A DNA stretch of 17,918 bases from Baffinella frigidus (GCA_026770585.1 MU646492.1:204387-222304), one strand, 5' to 3'. Shown: positions 1 through 7,561, counted from the first letter of the stretch. A program made the numbers and translations. Notes: generated by a model not told the origin, from the letters alone.

Positions 1-45
<45 letters not shown>
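1..45. repeat. poly-G run at window edge
   Basis: Forty-five consecutive G residues open the window with no interruption. A pure homopolymer of this length at a sequence end is typical of a read or assembly artefact, though a real G-tract cannot be excluded. The neighbouring coding frame (minus strand) runs open right up to it. Confidence 0.9.
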
Positions 46-46
<1 letters not shown>

Positions 47-714
47 GCTGCTTGCCAACAGGTTCCTGTTGTGTCGGAACCTGCCGGGGTGGGGGTTCCA
101 GCAGGGTAGGGCACCATGCGCCCATCGCCCCATCACATGTGCAGCTTTCCATCCTTCGGTCCTCGCCGCGCAGTGTCCGGATGCCTGTCCACACCACGTT
201 CTCGACCGTAGGACGGATCCCTTCCAATCCTAGTGGGAAGTCCCGGCGGATGTCAACGGCGGGCATGAGATTCGGGGGGGGCGTACGTCATAGCTGCCGT
301 TCATGTCGTAGGGCTTGTACACCCACGCGCCGGTGTCCAGCCCAACCTTGTCCGCGTAGAAGAATTGGTTGTGGTCGCGGTTTGAACCCATGCCAGCTTG
401 CTCGTTCTCCCTCTGCCAACGCGAGCGGGACACGTTTCAGGGCACCATTAGGCATCGCGCCGTCTAAACAGCACCCCCCAGGGGCACGGGAGGGCTCTAT
501 CGGTGTACCACACAGGCCCCCCTCCATTTGAGCAAGGCTGGTAATGGAAGCAGAGCACCCACGTTTGGCGGCAATCAAGCAGCGGGAATGCACACACGGA
601 GGGTCGTTGCTGCCACTCACCACGTGCATGCCGGCCCAAGTCTTGACGCTTCCCGCGTCCAGAGCGAGCATCGTGAGCAACATTTTGGCGAAGGGTTGGA
701 TCCAAAGCAGAAAT
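46..714 (-). CDS. unrecognised spliced gene, 3' part (at least two exons)
   Basis: I do not recognise the family. One exon spans 714-621 on the minus strand, after a pyrimidine-rich acceptor (ctctacag), and encodes a hydrophobic stretch FLLWIQPFAKMLLTMLALDA before a GTGAGT donor at 620-615. The 208-nt intron ends in ttggcag, and the next exon begins at 412 in the same phase with RENEQAGMGSNRDHNQFFYA. It then reads DTGAWVYKPYDMNGSYDV. After a run of eight C (274-281 on the plus strand) the sensible frame shifts and continues NLMPAVDIRRDFPLGLEGIR and PTVENVVWTGIRTLRGEDRR, open towards the window edge. The frame change needs one extra C, or two fewer, so it is either a homopolymer error or a disabling mutation. 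Alternatively GTACGC at 286-281 could be a donor with an acceptor near 231, which switches to another open frame. The upstream exons and the 3' end are not visible. Confidence 0.5.
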
Positions 715-1087
715 CTGTAGAGGGGGGCATTTCAAAAGTCATTTTCGTCAGGTTTTTGAGAGCCCTGGGGCCATCTCGGCCAAAAGTTGACAAATAGCTC
801 CAATAACGAGGTAGAAGGCTCCAAGAACGGGGCCAGAATGCCCCCCCACCTAAGGTTTCGAGCAACACGGAGCGGATCGCCTCAATCAAACATCACGTCT
901 CCGCGACCGCTCGCCTGCTTCCTCGTCCTCGCCGCCGCCAGCTGCAGGTACCCCCCGACATTCCCCTGCTACGCCCCGCCCGCAGTGCCGGCATCGAATC
1001 CTTCTTGCTGATGTTAGGGGTTTGGGGTTTGGGTTGTGGGGTGTGGGGTGTGGGGTGTGGGGTGTAGGACTCATCAAAACACCCGAA
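715..1087. other. intergenic or upstream region
   Basis: No gene is supported here. It contains a ggctccaagaacg motif at about 818-830 that recurs in introns of the next gene, a GC-rich segment (890-1010) open in several frames, and a G/T-rich tract. It probably holds upstream exons or the 5' region of the minus-strand gene and the promoter of the plus-strand gene at 1160. I see no convincing TATA box. Confidence 0.4.
1013..1068. repeat. telomere-like G/T tract
   Basis: Imperfect units of GTTTGGGG passing into GGGGTGT, about 90 bp upstream of the HDDC2-like start codon. This is the first of many such tracts in the window, and it may lie in the promoter or 5' leader. Confidence 0.75.
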
Positions 1088-1159
1088 ATGCGCAGGAGCG
1101 CGTTCGTGGGATCCCTCCCTGGGCGGGGCGTCGCACTCCGCGGAGTGGGAGCAACGAGG

Positions 1160-1288
1160 ATGAGCAGCAGTCCGGCAAAGCGATCGCGGGAGGAGGCCGC
1201 TGAACCGCAGGGCGGGTCCAAGAGGGTGGGCCCGAAGCCGTCGGAGGTGCTCGACTTTCTCAAGATCTGCGGGAAGCTCAAGCAGACG
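1160..1288 (+). CDS. HDDC2: HDDC2 exon 1
   Basis: Encodes residues 1-43: a Lys/Arg/Glu-rich leader, then SEVLDFLKICGKLKQT, the first helix of the HD fold. The donor is GTGCCA at 1289. The frame is open upstream, with an in-frame ATG at 1088 and another at 1022 inside the G/T tract. Confidence 0.8.
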
Positions 1289-4200
1289 GTGCCACCCTCC
1301 TGAGCGGCCTTCGCCTCTGGCTTGCGTGGCTCTGGAGGCTAAAAGTTTGTCACACGCAATTGTGCATGCGACGGGTGTGGATGTACAGTCTTTCATTTGG
1401 GGGTTGGGGGCAGGCGCGGACGGGATGGGTGAAGCGCGACGTGGCCAAGTTCGAGAGCGTGGCAGACCACTCGTGGCGGATGGGCGTGCTGCCGCTGCTG
1501 CTGCAGGAGCACGAGGGGCTCGACCACGTACGCTGCATGAAGGTCTCGCTCTGCCTCACGCGGGTTGGCCGACTCTCCTCAAGTTGGCATGCTGGGTGCG
1601 AGGTACACGTCCGTCAACTTCGGGGCGGACAAGAGCCCGAGCTCACCATATTGCTGAGCCCAAGTACTGAGTCAGAGCCAGAATCTGCTTCGGTCGCACT
1701 CCGGTTTCGCTTCAAGGTTCTCTTGTTCAAGGAAATCATAACCTGAGAAGCATATTCTGGTGCTGGGCAGATCGGGCTGGTGCATGACCTGGCTGAGGCG
1801 ATCGTCGGGGACATCACTCCCCACTGCGGCGTCACCAAGGTCTCGCTCTGTCTCAGCTAAATTCGTCAAAGAAATTAGCTCATCATTTGACGAGGTCGGA
1901 AGTTGATTTCCCTGGTGTGTGGTACGAATCCGTCGACTGTTGGCGTGAAAACTGAGGAAATGGTGAGTGCATTTTATCTGAGGCAGCACTAGAAGGTCTG
2001 CAAGGGCTCAATAATTTTCTCAGATCATTTCTCAGGATATTCTTTCTCAGGACGTTGGTGATAATATTTCTGAGAACATTGAGGCACGCTGAGGGGACAT
2101 CACTCCCCACTTCGGCGTCTTCAAGGTCTCGCTCTTCCTCACTCGGGTTGACAGACTATTCTCAAGTTGACACGCTGGGTTCGCGGTACAAATCCGTCAA
2201 CTTTGGCGAGTAAAAGATCCCGGGCTCAACAATTGGTGAGACCAAATAGACTGTGTGGGCATTCTCGATGCGATCCGTAGCCCGCTCTCGAGCGATCTCG
2301 GAACATGTAAAAGTCCAGTTCCAGAATCTGGACCTGAGTTCAGGTACGAATCGTTAAACCCCGTCAAGTTGTTCCCGTCCCGCTTGAGAGCGGACCGCGT
2401 TGTTTCGCTCACTCAAGTTTGAGGACTGTTGTGGTCTTCAAGGTACCATGATATCCGGAAGAAAAGGCGCGGCGGGAGGGAGAAGAAATGCAGAGGAAGG
2501 TTGATGACTATTGTGATCTTTTAAGATCTTATAATAGTCATCATCCCTTAAAAGGGTACCATGATATCAGGAAGAAAAGGTGCCAGCAGCAGCAGCAGCA
2601 GCAGCAGCATGATGATGATGCCAATGTTAAGAATGTGACGACACCAGGCGGAGAAAGCAATCAGGGAGGGAGCAGGGTTCGAGGCCACAGGACGCCTTTT
2701 CAGGCCTCCTGTGGGGGGCCCGCCCGGCCGGCAGGCTCGTGAACAGCCCCTTTTTGCGGCCTGAAAAGGCGTCCTGTGGCCTCGAACCCACGCAAAGAGA
2801 GGGAGGGAGAAGCAATCCAGAGGTTCCGCGCGTCCAGCTCGAAAGCGGTTGTTTCGCTCACTCAAGGTTGAGGACTATTGTGATCTGAAGGGTACCATGA
2901 TAGCTGGAAGAAAAGGCCCGGCGGGAGGGAGAAGCAATCCAGAAGTTTCTCGCGTCATTCCCCGGGAGCGTTGTCACTCCCTACGGATTGCCTACCATAG
3001 GGTCCTATGGATCATCCACGTCTGGGGTATTCACAAAATTCCTTCGTAGCCCGCTGTGTGGATGCTGTCGCTGAAGGGTTGATGTCAGGAGGAGAAGGCG
3101 CCACCAGCCTTGACGGAGGGACCAAATTGATGATTTTCGACCTTTTGTGCAAAACCGTTTTAAAACTCACAACGCCCTGAGAATGGGAGTTTTAAAGGAT
3201 TCTTTTTTGTCAGCCAGCCAGATCCGGCTGTCTGTCAAGGTAAAATGGCTCAAAGGTTTTCGATGATTTGGTCTCACCGTGAGGGTTGGTGGCAAGGAGG
3301 GAGGGAGAAGCGATGGAGGTCATCCACCTCCATCCCCACGCAGGGCTGGAGGGGGGGTATTCAAAAGCCATGTTTTCAGGGGACATGGTTCTCAAACGTC
3401 ATCTTTTACCAGTGGAACGGCTCCAAGAACGAGCAAACGGCTCCAAGAACGAGCAAGGAATACCCCACCCAAGGGCCTGGAGTGGGCGCGTCGCTCCCCG
3501 GGAGCGTCGTGTGTACTCAGAAGTGTGTGAACCCCCAAGTCGTCGTCCCAGGTGGTGTGGTGGATCACTCAACACTTGGCTGATGGCAGGAGGAGAAAGC
3601 AAGGAGGGAGGGGGAGGCTATGGAGGTGATCCGGGCGTCACTCCCCGGGAGCGTCGTGGGAGAGGAAATCGTCGCTCTCTGGAACGAGTATGAGGCCGGT
3701 GCTAAACCCTACGCCCAATCGAGGCGCGTCCGAAAAGCAATGTAGTTGGTACGAGGGTTTAGAGTTTAGAGTTTAGGGTTTAGGGTTTAGGGTTTATTTG
3801 GCGCGAGGCGCGTTCGAATAGCAATATAGTTGGTACGAGGCGTGTCCGAATAGTACTGTAGTCAGACGATCCGCTCGTCACTCCCCGGGAGCGTCGTCGG
3901 CGAGGAAATCGTCGCTCTCTGGAACGAGTACGAGGCGGGTGCTCAACCCTACGCCCAATCTAGTTAGTACGAGGCGCGCCTGAACCGTGTTGTAGTTAGT
4001 ACGAGGCGCGTTCGAATAGCAATATAGTTGGTACGAGGGTTTAGGGTTTAGGGTTTAGGGATTAGTTAGTACGAGGCGCGTTCGAATAGCAAGTACTGTA
4101 GTGAGACGATCCGCGCCTCGCTGTCCTTACCTCCGATATCGAATAAAAATATTCACTTTCTGCCCCGTCTAAAGTTGATTATCACCCTGAAAATAAACAA

Positions 4201-7200
4201 CTTTGGCGTGTCAAATCAAAAGTGGTTACAATTGAAGGCGATAATCAATTTTAGAGGAGGCAGAAAGTGAATATTTTTATTCGATATCGGAGATAAGTCC
4301 GGGAGCGTCGTCGGCGAGGAAATTGTCGCTCTCTGGAACGAGTACGAGGCTCGTGCTCAACCCTAACCCCTAACCCCTACACCCTAGCCCCTGTCCCCTA
4401 ACCCCTACACCCTAGCCCCTGTCCCCTAACCCCTACACCCTAGCCCCTGTCCCCTAACCCCTACACCCTAGCCCCTGTCCCCTCATCCCTACACCCTAGC
4501 CCCTGCCCCCTAACCCCTACACCCTAGCCCCTGTCCTCTAACCCCTACACCCTAGCCCCTGTCTCCAAAAGCGGCCGTCGCGCAGTGTCTCCAAACGTAG
4601 AAAATGCACCTCGCCAGCCCTCTGGAACAAGTACGAGGCCGGTACCCACCAGCCCTCACGGTTTGCGCAAATGGAAGATTACGTACCAGTTTTAAAACTC
4701 AAAACACCTTGCTTTTGGGGGTTTGAAAATAACCGACGCCGGAATCCGGCGGTCTCCAAGGGCATTACGTACCGCCAAATTCGACCATCTGTGCAGACCG
4801 TGAGGGTTGGTGGCAGCCTAGCCCAAGATTGCAGGGTGTGTGGCAGATGTCACACACAGCAACCCTTCTGTCAAAGTATCCATGCCCAACGCACTCTGGA
4901 ACGAGTACAAGGCGGGTGAAGCCCCGAACCGTAAACCCGATACTCGAACCCTGAAATCCTACACCCTACACCCTGCACCCTACACCCTGCACCCTGCACC
5001 CTACACCCTACTCCCTACTCCCTACTCCCTACACCCTACACCCTACACAATCTACACTCTACACTCTAGCCCCTCTGGAACGAGTACCACAGCAATAACA
5101 TGATCTACTATCGGTAACAAAAGTCTCTGTTTCGGCAGGGGCAACGGCGGAGGCGCTAGTGATGAAGGATCTTGACAAGTTCGAGATGTGCCTCCAGGCT
5201 GAGGACTACGAAGCTGCTCAGGTACCGATGGTGCCCAGGCTCGAGCGTGCCGCAAACTAAAACTCCATTCTACAATCTGTGTACCGCAAACTAAAACTCC
5301 ATTCTACAATCAGATTGTAGAATGGAGTTCTAGTTTTCGGATACCGGCCACTTTTCGCGCAACGCGGCGCGGAGTTGACTTATGGGTGCGGGCAAGTTCG
5401 AGATGTGCCTTCAGGCTGAGGACTACGAAGCTGCTCAGGTACCGATGCTGCCCGAAATAAGCTCTTTCGGGTAATAAGCAGTTTCGGGTAGCTAGTGAAC
5501 GGTGGCTCGAGTGTGCCGCAAACTAAAACTCCTTTCTACGATCTGTACCGAACTCCGGCCACTTTTCGCGCAACGCGGCACGGAGTTGACTTATGGGTGC
5601 GGGCAAGTTCGAGATGTGCCTCCAAACCGAGGAAGACGAGGCTGCCCAGGTTTGCCTTGTCCCAGCTACCCGAAACAGCGTCTTACCCGAAACAGCTTGT
5701 TACCCGAAACAGCTGATTTCGGGCCTGGGAGCTTCGGGCTGCCGTTGAGGGTTTCAGGGGTTGATAGACTCAGGGTTGGTTGGCTCGACGGATTTTTATT
5801 CATCACATCCACCGGGGCACGAGCCCGGACCCAATCACATCCCCGATGGATGTGATGGACTTCATCACATCCCCGGTGGATGTGATGGTGTTTAGGGTTT
5901 AGGGTTTAGGGTTTAGGGTTTGGGGTTTAGGTTTTAGGGTTTCAATAAGCTGTTTCAGCCAGTCCTGCTTCCCAGGACTGGCTGGCTACCCAGGTGCCTA
6001 ACCCCCTGAAACCCTCAACTTGAAACCCTAGGCCCTAATCCTTAAACCCTAAACCCCTATAGTCTACACCCTAACCCCACGAACCCCTTCCTGTCAAGAG
6101 AGGGGCGTTTATTGATGCCACCACGCGGCCTATCGCCATGTATACACCCCCACAGAGGCTATGTGTCGTGGACAGCAGAGGCTATGTGTCGTGGACAGCC
6201 TAAACCCCTGAAACCCTCAACTTGAAACCCTAGGCCCTAGCTCGGCCGAGCTTTCACCAGCTACCCGAAACAGCTTACTTCGGGTCTGAGCGCTTCGGTT
6301 ATTCGTTCCATAGGACCCTACGAGGCTGCTGAATTGACGAGACCAAATCCACGGCAGATCATAAGTCGGAATTTCAGGACGCAACGTTTCGTTTCGTGGT
6401 ACTAAATGGTACGTACTGACCTATCGATGTGCGGCGGTTCGTCCTTTGCACGTCCACACTTCACCAAAAATCATTGTTTCCACGTCCGTGCGGTACCAAA
6501 TTAAAAACACGACTTTTAACTGAAATTCCAGTTTACGACCTGGCGTGGTAGACTGAGGCAGATCGAGGATGGTGCGCAGGGCGTCTCTCGGCGCCCCTAC
6601 TCAGACACTGCCTCGAGGGGGGTGCATACATCTAGCTCTGACTCACGCGGTTTGTTCGCGCTAAATTGACGAGACCGGAAGTCAATTCCCCTCAGGTTTT
6701 GGTGCAAATTGGTCAAATTTTGGGGTGAAAACGACCAGTCAATCCGAGCCAGGCATAGCTAGTACATGGCGGCCGTGTTGGTAGTAGTAGAGCAGGTCCC
6801 TTCTTGCCAACTAAGCCACGACCCCCCAAAACTTCCAATTTTCAAAACTTTGCAGTAAACTTGATGAAGTAGTACCAGGAATTCTTTCAAATGGACGGGA
6901 TCTACCTGAGGTTAAGGGGGTCGCGGACTGCCAAGTAAGAAGGGACCTGCTCTGAAGGTCTCTCTCTCTCTGCGGGGGGCAGGGAATCGACCTGAGCGAC
7001 TTCTTCGAATCGACGAAAGGCAAGATCAAGAACCCCACGGTGCCTAAACCCTAAACCCTAAACCCTAAACCCTAAACCCTAAACCCTAAACCCTAAACCC
7101 TAAACCTTGAACCCTGACCCGTTAACCCTGAACCCTGAACCCTAAACCCTAAACCCTAAACTCTAAACCCTAAACCCTAAACCCTAAACCCTACACCTTG

Positions 7201-7561
7201 AACCCTAAACCATAAACCCTAAACCCTGAACCCAAAACCCAAAACCCTGAACCCCAAACCCTAAACCCTAAGTCCCGCGCCCCATCATTTGAGCACAGTG
7301 ATCTTCACTGACTTGATAAACCTGATCACTTCCGAGATAATCCCTAGAACCCTGATTACTTCCGAGATGATCCCTCTCTGTGTCCTCACACGGGTTGGCC
7401 GTTGGCAGGTGCTATCGTGGGACGTCGAGCTGCGCGAAACCCGGCGCGTCAGACGCGAAAATGGCAAAAATGGCTCCAATGAAAAGGGCTCAAACGAAAA
7501 GGGCTCCAGTGACGCCGACGAGGCGCCCAACGGCTCCAACGGTCCCAAGGAAGAAAGCTAA
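1160..7561 (+). CDS. HDDC2: HDDC2-type HD-domain phosphohydrolase, seven exons
   Basis: Join of 1160-1288, 1414-1542, 1771-1839, 3590-3698, 5139-5221, 6983-7039 and 7409-7561: 729 nt, 242 aa. All introns are GT-AG and phase 0 except intron 4 (phase 1). The protein follows the HDDC2/YfbR order. These are FLKICGKLKQT then RTGWV (residues 33-48); the first metal His in VADHS (His62); the His-Asp pair in LVHDLAEAIVGDITP (His91, Asp92, with Glu95); an EEKARREGEA helix (110-119); LWNEYEAG; the distal Asp in KDLDKFEM (Asp158); and DLSDFFESTKGKI (176-188). Family members are metal-dependent 5'-deoxynucleotidases acting on deoxynucleoside monophosphates. The length is close to human HDDC2 plus a basic N-terminal extension and a low-complexity C-terminal tail (GSNEK twice). 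An in-frame ATG at 1088 would add 24 residues rich in Arg and free of acidic residues, a possible organelle-targeting leader. The family call is firm; the choice of start is not. Confidence 0.88.
1414..1542 (+). CDS. HDDC2: HDDC2 exon 2
   Basis: Residues 44-86, from ARTGWVKRDV to HVRCMK, holding the first metal-ligand His in FESVADHSWRMGVL. The acceptor is gggggcag and the donor GTCTCG. The joint with exon 1 (LKQT-ARTGWV) matches the family's continuous motif, which fixes both splice sites. Confidence 0.88.
1771..1839 (+). CDS. HDDC2: HDDC2 exon 3
   Basis: Residues 87-109: IGLVHDLAEAIVGDITPHCG then VTK. It contains the His-Asp metal pair and the conserved Glu. The acceptor is tgctgggcag and the donor GTCTCG, nearly identical to the donor of exon 2. 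Confidence 0.92.
2093..2125 (+). pseudogene. partial copy of HDDC2 exon 3 with its donor
   Basis: Encodes GDITPHFGVFK followed by gtctcgctct. It matches the last 11 codons of exon 3 with two changes, both non-synonymous (C to F, T to F). It has no first half and no acceptor. The following ~100 bp match the start of intron 2, so exon end and intron start were copied as one block. Confidence 0.8.
2458..2496 (+). pseudogene. exon-4-like copy, type B (first)
   Basis: Reads EEKARREGEEMQR in one frame. It shares the EEKARREGE residues of true exon 4 but uses almost entirely different codons, like the copy at 2907. No acceptor or donor fits at its edges. Confidence 0.7.
2584..2607. repeat. (CAG)8 microsatellite
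   Basis: Eight CAG units followed by CAT and GAT units, directly after a short exon-4-like stub (gaagaaaagg at 2571-2580) inside intron 3. Confidence 0.95.
2648..2835 (+). pseudogene. two exon-4-like fragments flanking a fold-back element
   Basis: On the left, 2651-2674 reads EKAIREGA. On the right, 2792-2835 contains KEREGEAIQRFRASS. Both match the middle of exon 4, type B. The fold-back element at 2675-2789 sits between them, so it landed in, or was copied together with, exon-4-like DNA. Confidence 0.6.
2675..2789. mobile_element. fold-back (MITE-like) element, 115 bp
   Basis: Terminal inverted repeats of about 31 bp match perfectly: gggttcgaggccacaggacg at 2675 and its complement ending at 2789. 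The ~50-bp GC-rich centre contains ggcaggctcgtgaac, which recurs at about 14335 in another inverted-repeat unit. I see no clear target duplication. Confidence 0.8.
2907..2973 (+). pseudogene. exon-4-like copy, type B (longest)
   Basis: Reads EEKARREGEAIQKFLASFPG then SVV in a single open frame. Against the intact exon 4, nine of the first ten codons differ and all ten residues are identical. Downstream, ASxPGSVV is kept. The second half of exon 4 (LWNEYEA) is missing. An AG at 2902-2903 (gatag, then ctg gaa gaa) could act as an in-phase acceptor. It could be an alternative exon remnant or a fragment from a divergent paralogue. Confidence 0.75.
3089..3511 (+). pseudogene. three short exon-4-like fragments, type A
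   Basis: 3089-3104 follows tgatgtcag and reads EEKAP, copying the true acceptor region and first codons. 3292-3324 (gcaaggagggagggagaagc) matches the exon middle. 3487-3511 (gcgtcgctccccgggagcgt) matches ASLPGSV. None has a complete frame. Between them lies ordinary intron 3 sequence with a ggctccaagaacgagcaaac tandem pair at 3418-3456. Confidence 0.65.
3590..3698 (+). CDS. HDDC2: HDDC2 exon 4
   Basis: Residues 110-145 plus the first base of Gly146: EEKARREGEAMEVIRASLPG, then SVVGEEIVALWNEYEA. The acceptor is tgatggcag and the donor GTGCTA in phase 1. The one-base overhang joins exon 5 to give NEYEAGATAEALV, as expected for the family. It is the only copy in the window with the whole exon and both splice sites. 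Confidence 0.9.
3658..4110 (+). repeat. tandem duplication of exon 4 3' half plus intron 4 start
   Basis: The block comprising GVVGEE..NEYEAG coding, the phase-1 donor, gctcaaccctacgcccaatc, aggcgcgttcgaatagcaat units and a TTTAGGG tract recurs two to three times, at about 3658-3870, 3869-4110 and from 4109 on. Telomere-like tracts sit at the same relative place, at 3755-3797 and 4037-4065. Confidence 0.75.
3869..3938 (+). pseudogene. exon 4 3'-half copy with donor (copy 8)
   Basis: Reads IRSSLPGSVVGEEIVALWNE then YEA and g, followed by GTGCTC. Six codons differ from exon 4, five synonymously and one Ala to Ser. The first 13 codons are absent and no in-phase acceptor is seen. It could work only if spliced in an unusual way. 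Confidence 0.8.
4107..4352 (+). pseudogene. exon 4 3'-half copy interrupted by a MITE (copy 9)
   Basis: The left part is 4109-4122 and the right part resumes at 4301 with gggagcgtcgtcggcgagga. It encodes PGSVVGEEIVALWNEYEA and ends in a GTGCTC donor. Codon differences from exon 4 in the right part are synonymous (GTC, GGC, ATT, TAC, GCT). A 170-bp element and its target duplication split the copy. Confidence 0.85.
4127..4296. mobile_element. MITE, 170 bp, with 4-bp target duplication GTCC
   Basis: The termini are ttacctccgatatcgaataa (4127) and ttattcgatatcggagataa (ending 4296). The inverted repeats extend about 55 bp with few mismatches, around a centre with no coding capacity. GTCC flanks it on both sides (4123-4126 and 4297-4300). 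Removing the element and one GTCC restores the exon 4 copy it interrupts, so the empty site can be read in the paralogous copies at 3640 and 3880. Confidence 0.92.
4360..4563. repeat. 28-bp minisatellite, seven copies
   Basis: The unit is cctaacccctacaccctagc plus ccctgtcc, repeated seven times with a few substitutions. Its C-rich ccctaa composition suggests it grew from a degenerate telomere-like tract. It lies in intron 4, just after the copy 9 donor. Confidence 0.9.
4620..5087 (+). pseudogene. three short LWNEYEAG copies of exon 4 end
   Basis: 4620-4641 (LWNKYEA then g, GTACCC), 4893-4915 (LWNEYKA then g, GTGAAG) and 5070-5087 (LWNEY, then diverges). The first two keep a GT at the native phase-1 donor position. 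They show that the 3' end of exon 4 with its splice site is the most often copied part. Confidence 0.75.
4957..5068. repeat. CCCTACA/CCCTGCA telomere-like tract
   Basis: Seven-base units ccctaca, ccctgca and ccctact repeated about 15 times in intron 4, ending 70 bp before the exon 5 acceptor. Confidence 0.9.
5139..5221 (+). CDS. HDDC2: HDDC2 exon 5
   Basis: The last two bases of Gly146, then residues 147-173: ATAEALVMKDLDKFEMCLQA, then EDYEAAQ. It carries the distal metal-ligand Asp (Asp158). The acceptor is tttcggcag and the donor GTACCG. Reading it in phase 0 gives an immediate stop, which confirms the phase-1 junction. Confidence 0.92.
5391..5438 (+). pseudogene. exon 5 3'-half copy with donor
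   Basis: KFEMCLQAEDYEAAQ followed by GTACCGATG, from codon AAG at 5394. It differs from exon 5 by one synonymous base (CTC to CTT) over 45 nt. The 5' half and the acceptor are missing. Confidence 0.85.
5602..5649 (+). pseudogene. second exon 5 3'-half copy with donor
   Basis: KFEMCLQTEEDEAAQ followed by GTTTGC. More diverged than the previous copy: three synonymous and three amino-acid changes. It lies about 210 bp downstream of the first copy. Confidence 0.8.
5650..6788. other. intron 5, repeat-filled middle part
   Basis: No coding exon is supported. It holds acccgaaacagc units (5668-5712 and 6252), catcacatcc/ggatgtgatg palindromes (5800-5888, with a perfect 17-bp pair catcacatccaccgggg and complement), a TTTAGGG tract (5889-5944), a perfect 12-bp hairpin (cagccagtcctg, 5956-5984), a repeated cctgaaaccctcaacttgaa block (6005 and 6207), a 23-bp tandem pair (6154-6199), and an attgacgagacc motif at about 6335 and 6665. 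An exon-5-like scrap (tacgaggctgct) is at 6327. Confidence 0.6.
6789..6953. mobile_element. fold-back element, 165 bp
   Basis: Terminal inverted repeats are agagcaggtcccttctt (6789-6805) and its exact complement (6937-6953), with weaker inner pairing (cgaccccc). It ends 29 bp before exon 6, so the present polypyrimidine tract and acceptor lie right beside its edge. No clear target duplication. Confidence 0.75.
6983..7039 (+). CDS. HDDC2: HDDC2 exon 6
   Basis: Residues 174-192: GIDLSDFFESTKGKIKNPT, the family's C-terminal helix with the FFESTxGK motif. It has a pyrimidine-rich acceptor (ctctctctctgcggggggcag) and donor GTGCCT, immediately followed by CCCTAAA repeats. Confidence 0.92.
7043..7271. 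repeat. CCCTAAA telomere-like tract filling intron 6
   Basis: About thirty CCCTAAA/CCCTGAA units, the longest such tract here, starting three bases after the exon 6 donor. Variants are clustered (ccctgaac, cccaaaac), as expected of an old interstitial tract rather than a telomere. Confidence 0.95.
7409..7561 (+). CDS. HDDC2: HDDC2 exon 7, C-terminus
   Basis: Residues 193-242, starting VLSWDVELRETRRVRREN, then a low-complexity tail with two GSNEK units and acidic/Asn-rich residues to the TAA at 7559-7561. The acceptor is ccgttggcag. The tail is not part of the conserved fold. Its ggctccaaYgaaaag DNA repeat resembles the intronic ggctccaagaacgag motif, so the tail may have expanded from the same sequence. 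Confidence 0.85.
   Translation: MLSWDVELRETRRVRRENGKNGSNEKGSNEKGSSDADEAPNGSNGPKEES

Larger units (their letters stand above)
1543..2240 (+). repeat. intron 5'-end repeat, three copies (1543-1640, 1840-1960, 2126-2240)
   Basis: The first 100 or so bases of intron 2, intron 3 and a segment inside intron 3 are related. Each opens with gtctcgctct directly after an AAG codon (real or relic) and later carries a version of ggtacaaatccgtcaacttt. Between these, copies one and three share a cgggttg...ctcaagttg block, while copy two has different sequence. Parts recur at 7381-7400 and 11190-11250. Confidence 0.6.
2413..2973 (+). repeat. direct repeat carrying exon-4-like segments
   Basis: The block at 2413-2486 (tcaagtttgaggactgttg, then ggtaccatgatatcc, then an exon-4-like stretch) recurs at 2861-2938 with about 15% difference. 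A rearranged third version lies at 2488-2585. The third contains an imperfect hairpin at 2502-2541 (gatgactattgtgatctt against aagatcttataatagtcatc). Confidence 0.75.
5222..5649 (+). repeat. tandem duplication of exon 5 and following intron (~210-bp unit)
   Basis: The block gcaaactaaaactccattct, ccggccacttttcgcgcaac, gagttgacttatgggtgcgg and the exon-5-like end occurs twice after the real exon 5. Inside the first unit is a near-perfect 24-bp hairpin (aaactaaaactccattctac at 5288 against 5313-5337). Confidence 0.8.

Noticed and set aside
52-531. 159-codon plus-strand frame
   Set aside because: Antisense to the more protein-like minus-strand exons, with Arg/Pro/Ser-rich composition typical of a shadow frame.
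3245-3693. Plus-strand open frames of 80-135 codons over exon 4
   Set aside because: They cross intron sequence in wrong frames. Only 3590-3698 in the EEKARREGEA frame matches the HD-family protein.
4127-4296. Rho-independent terminator or structured RNA
   Set aside because: The long stem is explained by MITE terminal inverted repeats with a target duplication.
4360-4563. CRISPR-like array
   Set aside because: 28-bp units are contiguous with no spacers. It is a minisatellite in an intron.
7043-7271. Chromosome end (true telomere)
   Set aside because: The tract is flanked by exons 6 and 7 of one gene and is degenerate, so it is interstitial.
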